A stretch of 64,000 nucleotides of DNA from Akebia trifoliata (taxonomy: Eukaryota; Streptophyta; Magnoliopsida; Ranunculales; Lardizabalaceae), in NCBI GenBank assembly GCA_017979445.1, contig CM030713.1:26085163-26149162 (forward strand). The letters are read 5' to 3'. Position numbers and translations under genes: made by a program. How positions within the stretch are numbered: position 1 is the first letter of the stretch; each line of letters starts with the position of its first letter. A model generated the notes under the pieces. That model was given only the letters and a program-made list of their open reading frames with translations, did not search any database and was not told the origin of the DNA. Shown piece after piece: positions 37,932 through 50,093 of the stretch.

Positions 37932-38311
37932 ATATGGATGGCGTTATTACGACCCCTATTACGACTCATATTGCGACACACCGTTTGTCTTATATGGGCA
38001 AAAATGTTAGGAATAGGCTGATTTTTTGTGAGGATGATCTCTATGATGAGGGGATCATCCTGACAAAAAATCATCCCATTCCAAAACTTCTAACCCCATC
38101 AAAATTGATTTACAAAAATTGGACGGTCTAAAATTTTTCAACTTGTAAACATGGGGCTAGAAGTTTCATAATGAGCTGATTTTTGACAAGGATGATCTCC
38201 TCACCATAGAGATCATCTTCACAAAAAATCAACCCATTCCAAACATTTTTGCCCATATAAGACAAAACGGTGTGTCGCAATGTGAGTCGTAATAGGGGTA
38301 TACGGAATCCG

Positions 38312-38355
<44 letters not shown>
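37877..38355. mobile_element. foldback MITE flanked by TA microsatellites
   Basis: An element of about 378 bp (37,936-38,313) has inverted arms of about 165 bp. The left arm starts GGATGGCGTTATTACG and includes CCTATTACGACTCATATTGCGACACACCG and GTCTTATATGGGCAAAAATG in pieces. The right arm is its near-complement, ending GGAATCCGGCC. It is bounded on the left by (TA)n at 37,877-37,935 and on the right by (AT)n at 38,314-38,355. It encodes nothing. The arrangement resembles the Micron-type rice MITEs, which are known for sitting in TA microsatellites; that match is by architecture only. Confidence 0.75.
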
Positions 38356-38360
<5 letters not shown>

Positions 38361-38492
38361 ATTATAAAAATGAGCATATGATAAAGAAAATACCTGTATA
38401 ATACACAATTCAATATCCACATAAAGATGAATGGTGTTTTGATAATATAATAGTAATGATGAATTATTTTTGGTCTTGATAGTAAAGAGGAA

Positions 38493-38905
38493 GGGTATTT
38501 TGATAATTCCCTTTTGTTTTTTAAGATTAAGTTTAGTTGAAAATTTGATTAAAGATGAAGGGTATTTTGGTAATTATTTTTTTAAATGTTAAGTTTGATT
38601 GAAAATTTGATTAAAGATAAAGGGTATTTTAATAATTCCCTTCTATTTTTTAAGGTCAAGTTTGGTTGAAAATTTGATTAAAGATAAAAGGTATTTTGGT
38701 AATTCCCTTTTGTTTTTTAAGGTTAAATTTGGTTGGAAATTTAATTAAAGATGAAGGGTATTTTGATAATTTCTTTTTATTTTTAAGGTTAAGTTTGATT
38801 GAAAAATTGATTAAAGATGAAGGGTATTTTAGTAATCTCATTTTATTTTTTAAGGTTAAGTTTGGTTGGAAATTTGATTAAAGATGAAAGATATTTTGAT
38901 AATTA
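38493..38905 (+). repeat. 67-bp minisatellite (about six units)
   Basis: A G(G/A)GTATTTTGATAATTCCC-type start recurs at 38,493, 38,560, 38,622, 38,689, 38,756, 38,822 and 38,890, so the spacing is 66-67 bp with one 62-bp unit. Each unit continues TTTTTTAAGGTTAAGTTTGG, then TTGAAAATTTGATTAAAGATG. Confidence 0.85.
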
Positions 38906-39644
38906 CACTTGAACCGTTTTACATTTTTGACTTCTCGCAAAAGTCATTTGAAGAAGTGCCTCTTAGGCAACTTCTTTTAGGAACTACTTTTAGGTTTCAA
39001 TTGAAATCCACGAGAACCAAAAAAACCCAAACGCACATCATTTATCTGATTTTTTTGGTTTAAAAGCAAAAAAAATTGGTTCTTAAAGCTCAAAAGAACA
39101 GGGCCTAAGTCCATGAGTGTCATATCTCACACATTCTCTATAAATTGGTGTCTTAGAAAACTGAATGGCACATTGTATTGAAAGGAAATAGAATAGTTTA
39201 AATCTGTTTAAGGAAAGATTGCACAACTATTTTCATTTTGATGTATCATGGATTAAGTAGAGAAGGAGATACTCTTTGCATGATGAAAGGAGATAAGGGC
39301 CTATATGCTTTAGTATTACATAGATTTTTCTAAATTCAGTTTCCATGTAATAGAAATCTTTGAAAGATTTTAGTTTTTATGGTACTTAGGGCGAAATTAA
39401 AAACCGCTATACTACCATAAGAAAACCAATGGGGTTGGCACCTTTTATTAACCCAATATGTACAAAATAGTACTTTTTACATATGGAGCATCGTGACGCA
39501 TTCGATCCAAACTGTTGTCAAGCAGAATCAAAAAAACATGAACTATACTTGAAAAAGCATAAAACGAGATTTCTCTCCAAGTTTCACCACGGCTGTAATT
39601 GCAAAGCCTTGACATGCTAAAGCGTACTGGTTGTAATGCCTCTT

Positions 39645-41070
39645 CTACTGTTGAATTACAATGTTTGGTGCAGCGAATGCAATTTTCGAGTGGTTGTGAT
39701 CCCCTTCGTATGTCATAATCAACACGGTGGGATCCTCCAAAGATCGTTCCATGTGCTTTCTTGGGGGACATCCTCTCGTGCTGCTGCACTTGTAGTAGCT
39801 CCTTTGACAGTGAAGCATGAAAGACATGTTAGCATCGTTACAAATTTGTAGGCCTCACAAGAATCCAAGCATTAAAAGGAGGAAAAAGGTCATTATCTTC
39901 CAACTCACACGGCCGTTGCTTTCTTCATAAATGGTACTCAAATCATAATGTGAGGAGAAATCGAACCCAGCATTATATATCCCACAAAAGATATTGCTCA
40001 TGTCAATGATTCAACTGATCTGATGAGCATTATTAACCATTGGATTTACAGACTTTTTTTTTCTGGATATTTGACAATGTTATTTGTGATAGTCTAAAAG
40101 AATGCAATCGAATGGTTACGATCATCCAGTAAGTCTTGTATAATAGATGAAATCTACTAGGTTGACATGTCGAAAAGTGGGACCAAAACTCCATATATGT
40201 GAACCACATGTATGTGGAACAGGAAGAATGGCTCTGCCCTTGTCCTGCCTTTTATGAGTACTCATTTTATTAGAAATATTAGATTTTGGAAGTTGATCTA
40301 GTTAATAGGCTGCGAACCAATCATGAAACAAGGATACACAAGGAATATCTGCTAATTTGGACTCGCGGCACGGATTCTGATTGTTCTCTTTATCGAAGAA
40401 AATAAAAATAAAAATAGAAAATTACTATCAAGCTCCATACTAGTAGGATTAGAACAATGTACTTACCTTCGTTTTGACCAATGACATCCTCTGGTTGAGG
40501 CCACACATCTTGGACTCACTTTTTTTATTTTTTACCCACTTTCTCTTGCAAGAAATCATTTAAGAATTATCCTGATATGTCACAATTTCAGATGAGGAAT
40601 AATGAAAATTTTGCTCATCAATGCTACTACCATCAATTCTAATTGTAGAACCGAAAGAACGCCCCAAAGGATGGGTCCGGAAACTAGTTATTGGGGATGA
40701 CAACATTGTTTTCGGAGTAACAACGTTGTAATGCTAGAGTTTGTTCCTGCCCATACAAATTGAAACTATTGGTGGTTGTCAAAACAGATGGCGAGTAACT
40801 ACTAGGCTCATTTCTTGAATTATAACAATCCATCAATTCTTGGGGGTTGATGTAATGGGAATTTGGCAATGGACCATTTCTGATCCTCTTATAGTCTGAT
40901 GGAATTGAACCATCAAGGAGGAAAATCAATTGTTTTGAATTCATTTATTGCATCTCAAGCAACCATGCTCAGTTCCTGAATGCTTCTGTCTTGTGTTTGA
41001 TCAGAAATACAACTAAAAAGGTGTTGGGCATATTTGAAGCTACTCTGAGCAACTTCATGGACTTTGAAAT
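39645..41070 (-). pseudogene. WRKY transcription factor pseudogene, group IId
   Basis: The N-terminal exon (about 41,070-40,470) reads VHEVAQSSFKYAQHLFSCIS, then a TGA stop, a frameshift near 40,930, LIFLLDGSIPSDYKRIR, GPLPNSHYINPQELMD, a second frameshift near 40,685, THPLGRSFGSTIRIDG, and another stop near 40,565. It ends at an intact-looking GTAAGT donor. The last exon (39,801-39,645) carries the C-terminal half of a WRKY domain, [20 protein letters not shown] through TYEGDHNH, with the C-x5-C and H-x-H zinc ligands kept. The middle exon, which should encode the basic stretch and WRKYGQK, is absent from the 0.67 kb between them. At least two stops, two frameshifts and the missing exon make it a pseudogene. 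Group IId is inferred from the N-terminal block and the domain sequence. Confidence 0.85.
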
Positions 41071-43465
41071 CCCACCTTGGGATCTTAGAAACACAAACAT
41101 CTTATGGTCTTCATTCATGAAGTAAACTATAAATATATTATACAGTAATTCAACGAAGGAAGAGCTTAAGATACCTATTAAAGCCTCAAAGTTCTAACAG
41201 CCATGAAAGACTTTTTTTTTAGTTGGGTCTAAATCTCCTTTGGTTAGATAAACAACCCATTACTATAATTTCAAATACCCAGATTTCAGAAACCTCAAAC
41301 GAATCCAAAATATCTTTCAATTCTGTGAATTTGCAAGTAAAATACATACAAAACTCACTTCAAGGAGGTTTATCTTGATTTGCTCAATTTGATCAGATCC
41401 AAACATCATCCATGCCTAGATAGTCAATGGTGCCTTTTGTCATTGCCCACTATCTAAAATATGATTTGAAGGGAGAAAAAAAAACACTATTATGTCAAAA
41501 ATATTAGGAAAAAAGAAAAGAAAAGAAATAAAGGAGAACTTAGGAAGAATTTAAGATCAATAAAACAGAAAATCTTGGAGTATATATGCTCCTCGAGGAG
41601 ACTATGGAGGCATACTAAGAGTGCAATTTTCCACCTTTAATATATCATAATTTTAACTGATAAAAGCTTGGGCAGTTGGGATAACAACTACTAAAGAAAT
41701 AGAGAGTTTATGGTGCTCTGGGGAGCATTTGAGATGATCATTCCTACAACCATTACCATGAAATGGCCTATCTTCATATACATCATAGGCCATCAATTTA
41801 GTTGTAGAATCTTACTCATCAGCTTTTACACAAAATTTAATGGCCAGATTTGTATGGATGATCAGGCGTTTGACTTGCCTAGATTGCCACGTGTATGGTG
41901 TTTGATGTAAGGAGCATCATCCTTCAAACCATAACATAAAGATTCAAAATTTAGGTGGGAGGTTTTGCTGTCATGTTGCATTATTCACTTGCCCATGAAT
42001 CTAATCCACTAACCAACCAACATTACCCATTGTACCCTTTGAATGACATTATCTCTATGCTGACATGGTGAAGCATTCTTATTTAATTTTATAAACTATG
42101 GATATCTATGCTTGGAGAGCAATTTTCTTGGAATTAGTTTTTTCGAAATTTTTTTTTCCAAGAATAAATTTCTTTTAGAAAAAGTTTATGTTTTTTATTG
42201 CACCTCCAAGGCAGACATAAAGAAAAGAGTTGGTTTTCAGTTTTGTGGACGGGGGCATAGTAACAGAAAACACGTCTTGCATTTCTAACGATTAAAAAAC
42301 GTGACTTTTTCATTTGTAACGAAAAACATAATTTTATTTTCGTTTTTTTTATTATTTTTTTTTTCACAGAAAAAAAAATTAGACACTTTCTTATTTTTTA
42401 AAGCAGGATTTAATACATAATAGAAATTGGTGGTTCATAAATGTAAAAATATGAGATTTGATAATAATAACTTGATTTTATGAATTTTCATTAGAAATAT
42501 ATATTTTTTATAACTTTTAATATATAGTTTTATCATTTTTTTTCCCATTTTCAACATTTTCCCTGAACTTTTCCCTTGCCGTTTTAAACCTGTACTCCGA
42601 CTTTGTGACTATGGATGGGGGTAGCCTGAGAGAATACCATGGGATTTTAATGGCCTGATGAGGAAATCATTTTCATGGAAGGTCGGGTCGAAGATTGGAA
42701 AAATTATTTTATAAAAAAATGGATTTTCCCACAAAATGTGCAATCTACACCTATCAAAGGGAACCAAATGAAATTAGAATCCAATTATTTGGGTCAGATT
42801 CAAATCCATTTTATGAAACTTAGAAATCAGGTCAGGTCTAGATCAACTAGAAGCTGATGTGTTGACACCCTTACATACAAAGAAAAAACAAAAAAGAAAT
42901 ACTACATGCAAGTGAGCCATGCCACCACCATTGTAAAGGAGCTCTAGAAATTATTTTTTACCAAATCTTTTCCAAAAATTGAAAATTCCAAAACAGTAGA
43001 AAATTCCTTTTTATTTAAAATAAAAAATAAAAAAATGTTCCTACCTTTATATGATGGTTGGTAAATCATTTCATCAACTTGTGGTTCCTCAATGTCCCTC
43101 CATTTATAGCCTAGGTGTAGATAAAAAAAATGGAAAAGATGGCATTTTTTTTTAATTCTCATGGTAAAAGTAACCGAAAGATCTCGAACGTGACAATTAT
43201 TTGCAGTAATGCCGACAAGTTCCCTTGTTTACTTCATTGAACACATCATTAGTTGACCATTGATGAGCAAATAGACTTAAAAACTCCCAAGCAATGGAAG
43301 AACAAATAATCTGATATAACTAAAGAAAACCATTTCCAGTAAATGGAGTAGCAATTATCTGCGGCAAGCAATGTGCATTAATTAATAATTTATCTATATA
43401 TTCACCACCCCTTTGTCATTGCCAACTTGCATGGAACTTTCGAAGAAAATTACTTTCAGCCAACA
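41071..43465. other. intergenic, nothing firmly recognised
   Basis: No gene is recognised. It contains a GA-rich stretch at 41,470-41,570, T/A-rich low complexity at 42,130-42,545, and a possible degenerate hAT-MITE near 42,595-42,875 (right end text TTGACACCCTTAC). The downstream region of the DUF863 gene starts at 43,465. Confidence 0.4.
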
Positions 43466-46400
43466 TTAACTGAACCTCGACCGCCTACCTCTCATGGGCA
43501 CAATCCAATTCCTTCCACCAAACTTCTTCGACCTGTTCTTCCTAAACTCATTTGATTTACTAACTACCCCGATACTATATATATCTTCACAAATTTCTTG
43601 CCTGGAAAGCGACATAAGACCAGGCAATATGTCCCTCTGGAAATCTTTGAGTCTCCTCCCTCTTCTCAGCTTCACTCCAGACTGATTCTCTGTTTCGTTT
43701 ACTTCAATTAGCTCTGATGTCAAGGAATACTCATCCACACTAGTTTCTTTTAGTTTCAACACAATTGACTCAAAAGAATCGGAAGAACACTGAGGTCGCT
43801 CGTTTCTTTGCTCATTTGCCAACCCTTCGGATCCTGCATTAGCAAAACAATCTCGAGAGCAAATTGAATTTTCCAAGGAAATATGAATAAGAGTCTCTGC
43901 TGCTCTACGGACCAAATCCAAATCATCTGTTTCTGTTGCTTCTTGTTGCTGCTCCCCATAATCCCGATCTTTCATCTTGGAGTAGTTACAATCCCAAAGG
44001 TAAGCATGAACACTAGCCTCAACAATTGGGTTGTGCTCAAAAGTTCCTGTGAATTGAGATCCCAACTGATTAGCTTCAAATTCTTCAAAAGCAGATAGAT
44101 TTGAATCCCCTAGTTCATGTTTATCTTCTGTCCCAGTAGGAGATACTTTGTAATTTACATCTTGAACAACACCACAATTTTGAGGACTTGAAGATACTGT
44201 ATCTTCTTCGCTCTTCTCACAGCATACTTTCCCAATTTCAGCATCACTTGGTGTTTGGGATAAAACAATACCCCCTCCTTTTGATGTATATAGATGATCT
44301 TCTACAAGCTTAGAACTGAGAGTTACAACTGAATTATTGCCAAAGTCCTCACAGGGCTCTAGTAGGTCATCTGGCATAGATTCAAGATCTATTAAGCCCA
44401 CTTCACTCCTACTCTTTGCTTTGAACTTGGTGTTTTTATCAGAGGCTGGTATGCTAGTATATTTTTCCCTTGAATCAGTCAAAGTGGAATACACAGACTT
44501 CTCTTGTTGAAGTAACTCACGAGTTACACTTGAACAGTGATTGTTTGGTTTTCTCCACCAAGTTGCAATGGTATCATCAGTCCCTTTGGGGGATTCATCG
44601 GCAAGCCCTTGGAGAACACCTGATGAGCTTTCTGCTGAAGAAGGAAAAGTCACCACATGAGCATTTGAGAAACAGGAAGATTCGTCAAGTAGGACTCTGT
44701 TGAGGTCCAGACGTGTTCTGTCGTATGAAGTGGACTGTTGCTTCTTGTTGAACGGATTTACAGGAGAGCTATTATGGCAGCATTCTTTCAATCCTGCACG
44801 TGCATATAGGTCACCACCAATGAGAACTTTGAAGGACAGGACAAGACTTAGAAAGACTTGTAGGATTAAATTTCGACATATTTCCACAAAATATTTCCAT
44901 ATCCATAAGTTCCGACACGAAATTTAACCAACAGTTTCTTTTTGGTGGAAATCACTATTCATTTCACGAAATATTTTGATGAATAGTAAATTTCGACCGA
45001 AATATTATTTTTTGAAAAAACTTATAATTACTTTTAGAACGTGTAAATTACACATAGTATTTACTAATAAAAAATTGCATATAACATTCATCCGTTTGTA
45101 TAAATGAATTATGATTAATTAATTATCTATTTCATCTTATTTTAATGTATTCTAAGCATATTCGCACGTTTATATAAGCATGAATACAATTAGCCATGTT
45201 TTAATTAGTTTAATACATTACAAATTTATTCAGAAAATAAAAGAAATATAATAACATGTGAATGCCATACTTAATAGTGTTTTTCATTTCGGTGTCTTAC
45301 ATATCAAGTTGCTCTGTCAGACTCTCAATACTTGTGCATGTGTAGCAAAATGTTGTTGATCTTCAATTTCACAATCCATACGATAGTTTATGTATTTTGA
45401 TGACTTATGAATGTGTTTTAATGCCTATTTTATCCTTTCCTACAGGGTCAACATTTCTGTCATTTCCAAAAATTGTATTAATTTCCATAGTGATCGAAAA
45501 ATTTCTATTTCCAGACTAACTGAAATAGACACCAAAATTGAAATTTAATACCTTAGAAAGACTAAAGAAGTGCCATGCTAGAAATACAGATGTCAAGGCC
45601 ATATCACAACTAGCATGAAAGTAAACAAAGGAAAATATGCACTCCAACATCAAGCCAATAACAAGCCAGCCATAACAAACTTACCCGTATCTATACTTAA
45701 TGGCTTCCATTCTCGAAAGGCTTCACTGCAGTTTTCAACAGAGCAATTCATGAAAAGCTTGTGACCTAAGTCTTTCCTTTCTCTTTGTGCATAGCTTGGA
45801 TCAGAAGGGATAGGAATTTGCAAACTATGTTTGTTTTTATCATAGGTGGTTAGTGCTTCAAAATTGAAGGACGAGAGAGGTTTTGGTTTTGGCTCCTCGT
45901 TTGATACCCTTTCAATGGGTTTTTCTAAATCAATGACGTATGAATTTCTACTGGTACTTCCCTTATTTGTATCTTTTCCAGTACTGAGGGAAAGTTTCAC
46001 CTCCTCTGGATTGGATATGTGAGTGTCATAAAGAAAATTATTCCCTTCTGTGGATCCTTTGAGAGAAAAACATGATTCTTTCTTGGGAAACTTCGTGCCC
46101 ACATGACTAAGGTAGTCATCGGCTGGAAGTTGAAGGTCAAAAGATCTCTGCTGAAGCTTAGTGTAGGCTCCTTGGCTCTCTTTTAACCAATACCAGTTGG
46201 CAGTTTGAGTTAGGTCCGCCTGAAAGCCATTTCAATCAGTTAAAACACAATTTTCACAATATGTAATATTTCAAGTAGTTGATATTTGAATAAAGAGGAA
46301 TACTCAAAGCTATTTGTGGGGAGTATGCCTTCCACCCATCTTCTACCCCTAACTGGAGTATTACTCTTGAATAAAATCTAGAGAGGTTATATTGCCCCAC

Positions 46401-47042
46401 TAACTTTTGCTAATGCCATCTTAATTCATAAGTAAATCACCAAAGAATTTGCACACATCTTGGGGTGGCATTAGTAAAAGTTGGTGTGGCAATAGAAGCT
46501 CTCTAAAATATATTGCATTGCTACCTCTACTTACCACAGGCCATGTGGAAAAGGCTTCTGCCACTGGTTTCTGTTTCGGTGGATCTTGAAATGTTATTGG
46601 GGTTGATTGCGTGCTTATTGTCCATGAAGTATATCTATTGAACTCTTTCCAGCTGAGGTCATCCATCAAGGTCTGTTGTATTCTATATAATCGATGGAGT
46701 TCATGGACCTGAGAGCAAGAATCAGTACCCAGAAACAAAATGTAAATAAATGGATAAAAAAGTTGTTTTACTTCCAGATACTGGTAAGATTTGTTTTGTC
46801 TGCCAGTACACAATCGAGCTGCTTAGAGTGACACATGGGCGAACCTCATGTACAGTTTGAATACTGATGGCCAACAAAGAAACAAAATTATGGCTCATAG
46901 GAAAGCCACTTATGCGTAGATATGATCCTCCTACCTGTCTCCTCAATATAGACTCATGTTCGAGTATTTTCTGCTTCAGAACTTCCTTATGAGAATCAGT
47001 ATATCTTTGAATAGAATTCAGATTAAAATCTCCTGTCAACAT
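43466..47042 (-). CDS. DUF863 family plant protein, four coding exons
   Basis: The function of this plant-specific family is unknown. Coding exons on the minus strand: 47,042-46,935 (frame open to 47,093), 46,708-46,535, 46,219-45,685 and 44,793-43,466. All introns are GT..AG and phases match, giving about 714 residues. Exon 1 has HKEVLKQKILEHESILRRQ. Exon 2 continues VHELHRLYRIQQTLMDDL, the N-terminal coiled block of the family. Exon 3 has RSFDLQLPADDYLSH. Exon 4 holds DLDLVRRAAETLIHIS and the C-terminal signature RRGRRLKDFQRDILPGLMSL, then SRQEICEDI, ending basic at RGRRSRFS. The start is uncertain: the first in-frame ATG after an upstream TGA is at 47,042-47,040. A 5' leader exon near 49.8-50.0 kb appears to splice to 47,152. 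No signal peptide or membrane segment is seen. The arginine/lysine-rich end would suit a nuclear protein, which is inference. No internal stop was found. Confidence 0.85.
46378..46507. mobile_element. MITE family D copy in DUF863 intron
   Basis: About 130 bp with inverted ends: AGAGAGGTTATATTGCCCCACTAACTTTTGCTAATGCCATC on the left (read in pieces) and GGTGGCATTAGTAAAAGTTGGTGTGGCAATAGAAGCTCTCT on the right. It lies in the intron between coding exons 2 and 3, close to the exon 2 donor. Confidence 0.7.
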
Positions 47043-47152
47043 TATGTCCTCATGAGACTTGATCAAAGTATCACCTCTCAGATAAAATCCCAAATTGTTT
47101 GGTGTCGTTAGGATTGGTCATGATCTTTTGAACAGTAGTTCAAGTCCCATTC

Positions 47153-49797
47153 CTGCATAACTTTCACATAAAAAGATGTTAATACTTAGACGATATAGTA
47201 TATTAAGATAAATTAAGAGGCCATGAATGCTTTTAATTTTTTTTCTAAATTGTAAAGAGACTACAACTGTTTTGATATAATAAAAAAAAAGGTGAAAAGA
47301 AATCTAATCAATCATTTGCAGAAATTGTATTTCAGAGTGAACTCCAAATTCTTTAGCAAGAGCGAAAGAGATAAACCAGGTACAAAGGAAGTGTTCTCTA
47401 CACACACACTTCGAGAATTTATAGCAGTGTCGAAATTTTGGCAAACATGAAAAAGGAATCAGAACCAACCATTTGATGAGGTCCCATACATGAGGCGCTG
47501 AGACAAAAGTTGACTATATCACACTTTCACGTTTTTGAGTTGACAGAAAATTTGCCATTGCTTTCTATCCAAAAGAATATGGTTATATATAAAATAAAAA
47601 TAAAAAAATTAGGATCATCTTGTGATGTTGATCATCAGCCACAGAGTTCTCCAGGGTGACCCATCAATAGTGGGCTCCAGAACCCTCTACATGTGCCCCA
47701 GTCTCCTAATCATGGTTGATTAACTTGGTGGGGGTCTTTTATCCCTCATTGGTCGGTCAAATTGGAAGTTTGTTTTATATTTTATTGAGAGACTTACATT
47801 TTGGGATAAAGCTTTGATGATTATGGTGACATTGAGAGAATGGTACATATACGTTTCATATAGCTGCTTTGCTTGGAGAAAATGGATAGGAAGCTTTGGT
47901 CATCTTGTTGTCAAGCTTTTTCTTATTTCCTTGTGCCTGAGCATGGTAAACTGGCTGAATCTCCATGGACTTAGCCCACATTGGGTCAATCATGCAAATC
48001 TTTGTGTGTCTGTATGTGTTTCTTTTGAACTTTATCACATCTCATATATGTTAGTTCCCAAATACCAATAGTAACCGGGACTACCGGATATATAGGAGAT
48101 AATGATTCTATGTGATTGATTTTGACCACATTAAATTGTTACAAAGACTGTTAGTTTGAAAAGTTCACCTTTGGCACCTCAATGTCGAATTTGAATATTT
48201 TATAACTACACACTCTGTTTCTAAATTTCCCTCACTATTGTCTTGGTTTGGGATTGCAGTGCTTGGTTTGGCTTCCAATAAGACAGACTAGTTCATGTTG
48301 GAAAGACACATTGACAGGACATCAATGACTTAAGTGGGTCAGACACAAATTAAAAGGTGGCATTGATGGATGCTGGAAATTTTAAAGGCGAGGTGTCATT
48401 TCAAATTGAAGAACATCTTGGAACTCTATTCTACCCTCATACAACCAAGAGTCTCAGTTCATCTACTAATTTTCTCAATATCTTTGTATTGGGCATGACT
48501 CTGAGAAATGGTGTGAAGTTGATCGAGTTTTAAGCTTCGATGTATCCTGTAAACAAGATTGCCAAAAACCCATTTACATACTCTAATTGCCATTAGAGCA
48601 GGGGCAACTGTTGCTTTGAAGAAAGTGATTGTTTTGCACCTCAAAGCTTCATACTATCTCTTCTTTGCCTATTATTCTACCTTCATTTCCTAAAGAAGAT
48701 ACAAAGCTTACAATCGTTGGAAAATAAGTTTGTTATACATTCTTTTGATTCAATGGAAATTACCTAATTCAATCAATGTGCTTGTGATTAATTATTTAAC
48801 TATATATTCAAAAGCAAATTATAGTATAAAAAATTTGAGGTGCAATATATATACACATATAGGTCAGGATAGGGGGGCAATGTTTTTTTTACACCACTGC
48901 CCGGATGCCGTTCATTTTTTCAATCTTTTTTCCAACGCAGCTGGATGTCATTGGATCTCATAAAATGGACAACATCCAAGTGTTGTAAAAAATGATGTAA
49001 CAAATAGTTGTCCTCCAATCCTGATATATATGTGCTCCTCTAATTCCAAAATAACATGTCACTGCATAGACGCCAGGGACCGGGAGGTATCGCTAATTAG
49101 ACATGTATGTTACTGCGAAGAACACAGCCCAGTTTCCTTGGACACGACATGCAATCTATACTGTGATGGTTGGCTCCATACCGAGCACTGGAAGTATGGG
49201 ACCTCAAAAACAAGACTAAAATGTTGGATTCAATCCTCACTTTCAGATTCTATTGTTCGTGTGTATACATATATACATTATTTAGTATCCAAAACATATA
49301 ATTTTGCAAAAAAATACTTTTTTTTGGTCATTCTTTATCAAAATTTAGGATCTGTTTCAATTGCCACTCTTGAACTTTTTTTTTTCATGAAAACTCTCGA
49401 ATTATCTTTTTGGGTGCAAAATGACAACCCAAAGGGACCCTTATTTCCCTCCTATTAAATTAAACAGAAACAAAAAAATATAAGGGAAAAAAAAATTGCT
49501 CCCCCCCCCCCCCCCAACCATTTGTAAAAAGATTAAAATTTTCTTTTTGAAAAAAAAAAAAAAAACCATGTATTACGCAGAGCTCTTTCTGCCTTATATA
49601 GTTAGCAAAATTGCAACTTTAAAATCCCAGAAAGAAAAATATAAAAAACCTGATTAGATCATCATTTTTACAACAAATAGAATATATTATAAGAGATTTT
49701 TTGGCGTTTGGTGTAAAAATGGCGATCCAAACAGGCTCCTAACCATTAAAACAACAATTAAATAGAAATAAACAAGAGGAGGTCGAAGAAAGCATAC
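47153..49797 (-). other. putative 5'-leader intron of the DUF863 gene
   Basis: About 2.6 kb between a donor G|GTATGC at 49,797 and an acceptor TTATGCAG|G at 47,153. It contains a probable Tourist-like MITE at 49,347-49,739 and a 16-base C homopolymer at 49,501-49,516. Short open frames on both strands have no recognised family. Confidence 0.45.
49347..49739. mobile_element. Tourist-like MITE with GGAGCCTGTTTGGAT-type ends
   Basis: The right end reads ATCCAAACAGGCTCCTAA, complementary to the terminus of the element at 2,444. The left end TTAGGATCTGTTTCAATTGCCA is a diverged match. The interior is A- and C-rich. The length is about 390 bp and the assignment rests on termini only. Confidence 0.45.
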
Positions 49798-50030
49798 CAT
49801 AGAGATTAATCAGAGAAGATATCTTCAGGACAAAGATCTCGAACCAAAAATAACGGATCTCTCCTTCAAATTCTCATAGAGATTTCAAACCCTTTATTAG
49901 GGTTTTAGAGAGAGAGAGGGAGTGAAACTCTCTTTCGATTCAGAAAGAGAGAGAAAGCAACAGAGATTACAATCTCTCTCTGTCTCTGTCTCTCATTTGT
50001 TACTGTTTACTGCTACTGTGCGCCAGGTGA
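49798..50030 (-). promoter_or_regulatory. 5' leader exon and core promoter of the DUF863 gene
   Basis: Minus-strand text is rich in CTCTCT pyrimidine patches (49,915-49,990) and contains the telo-box-like AAACCCTAATAAAGG at 49,888-49,902, a motif common near plant transcription starts. It ends in a plausible donor (CTATG|GTATGC). An upstream CT microsatellite lies at 50,078-50,093. If spliced to 47,152, the exon's last three bases form an ATG that opens a short upstream frame. The transcription start itself is not defined. Confidence 0.5.
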
Positions 50031-50093
50031 GGATTACCTCACCATATTTTACTTTTTTCATAAGTAAAGCTATTCCTCTCTCTCTCTCTCTCT

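Noticed and set aside
39448..39789. 113-codon minus-strand frame overlapping the WRKY last exon
   Set aside because: It is read in a different frame from the WRKY domain and shows no conserved sequence.
40466..40950. Functional WRKY gene with an alternative start
   Set aside because: In-frame stops, two frameshifts and absence of the WRKYGQK exon rule out an intact product.
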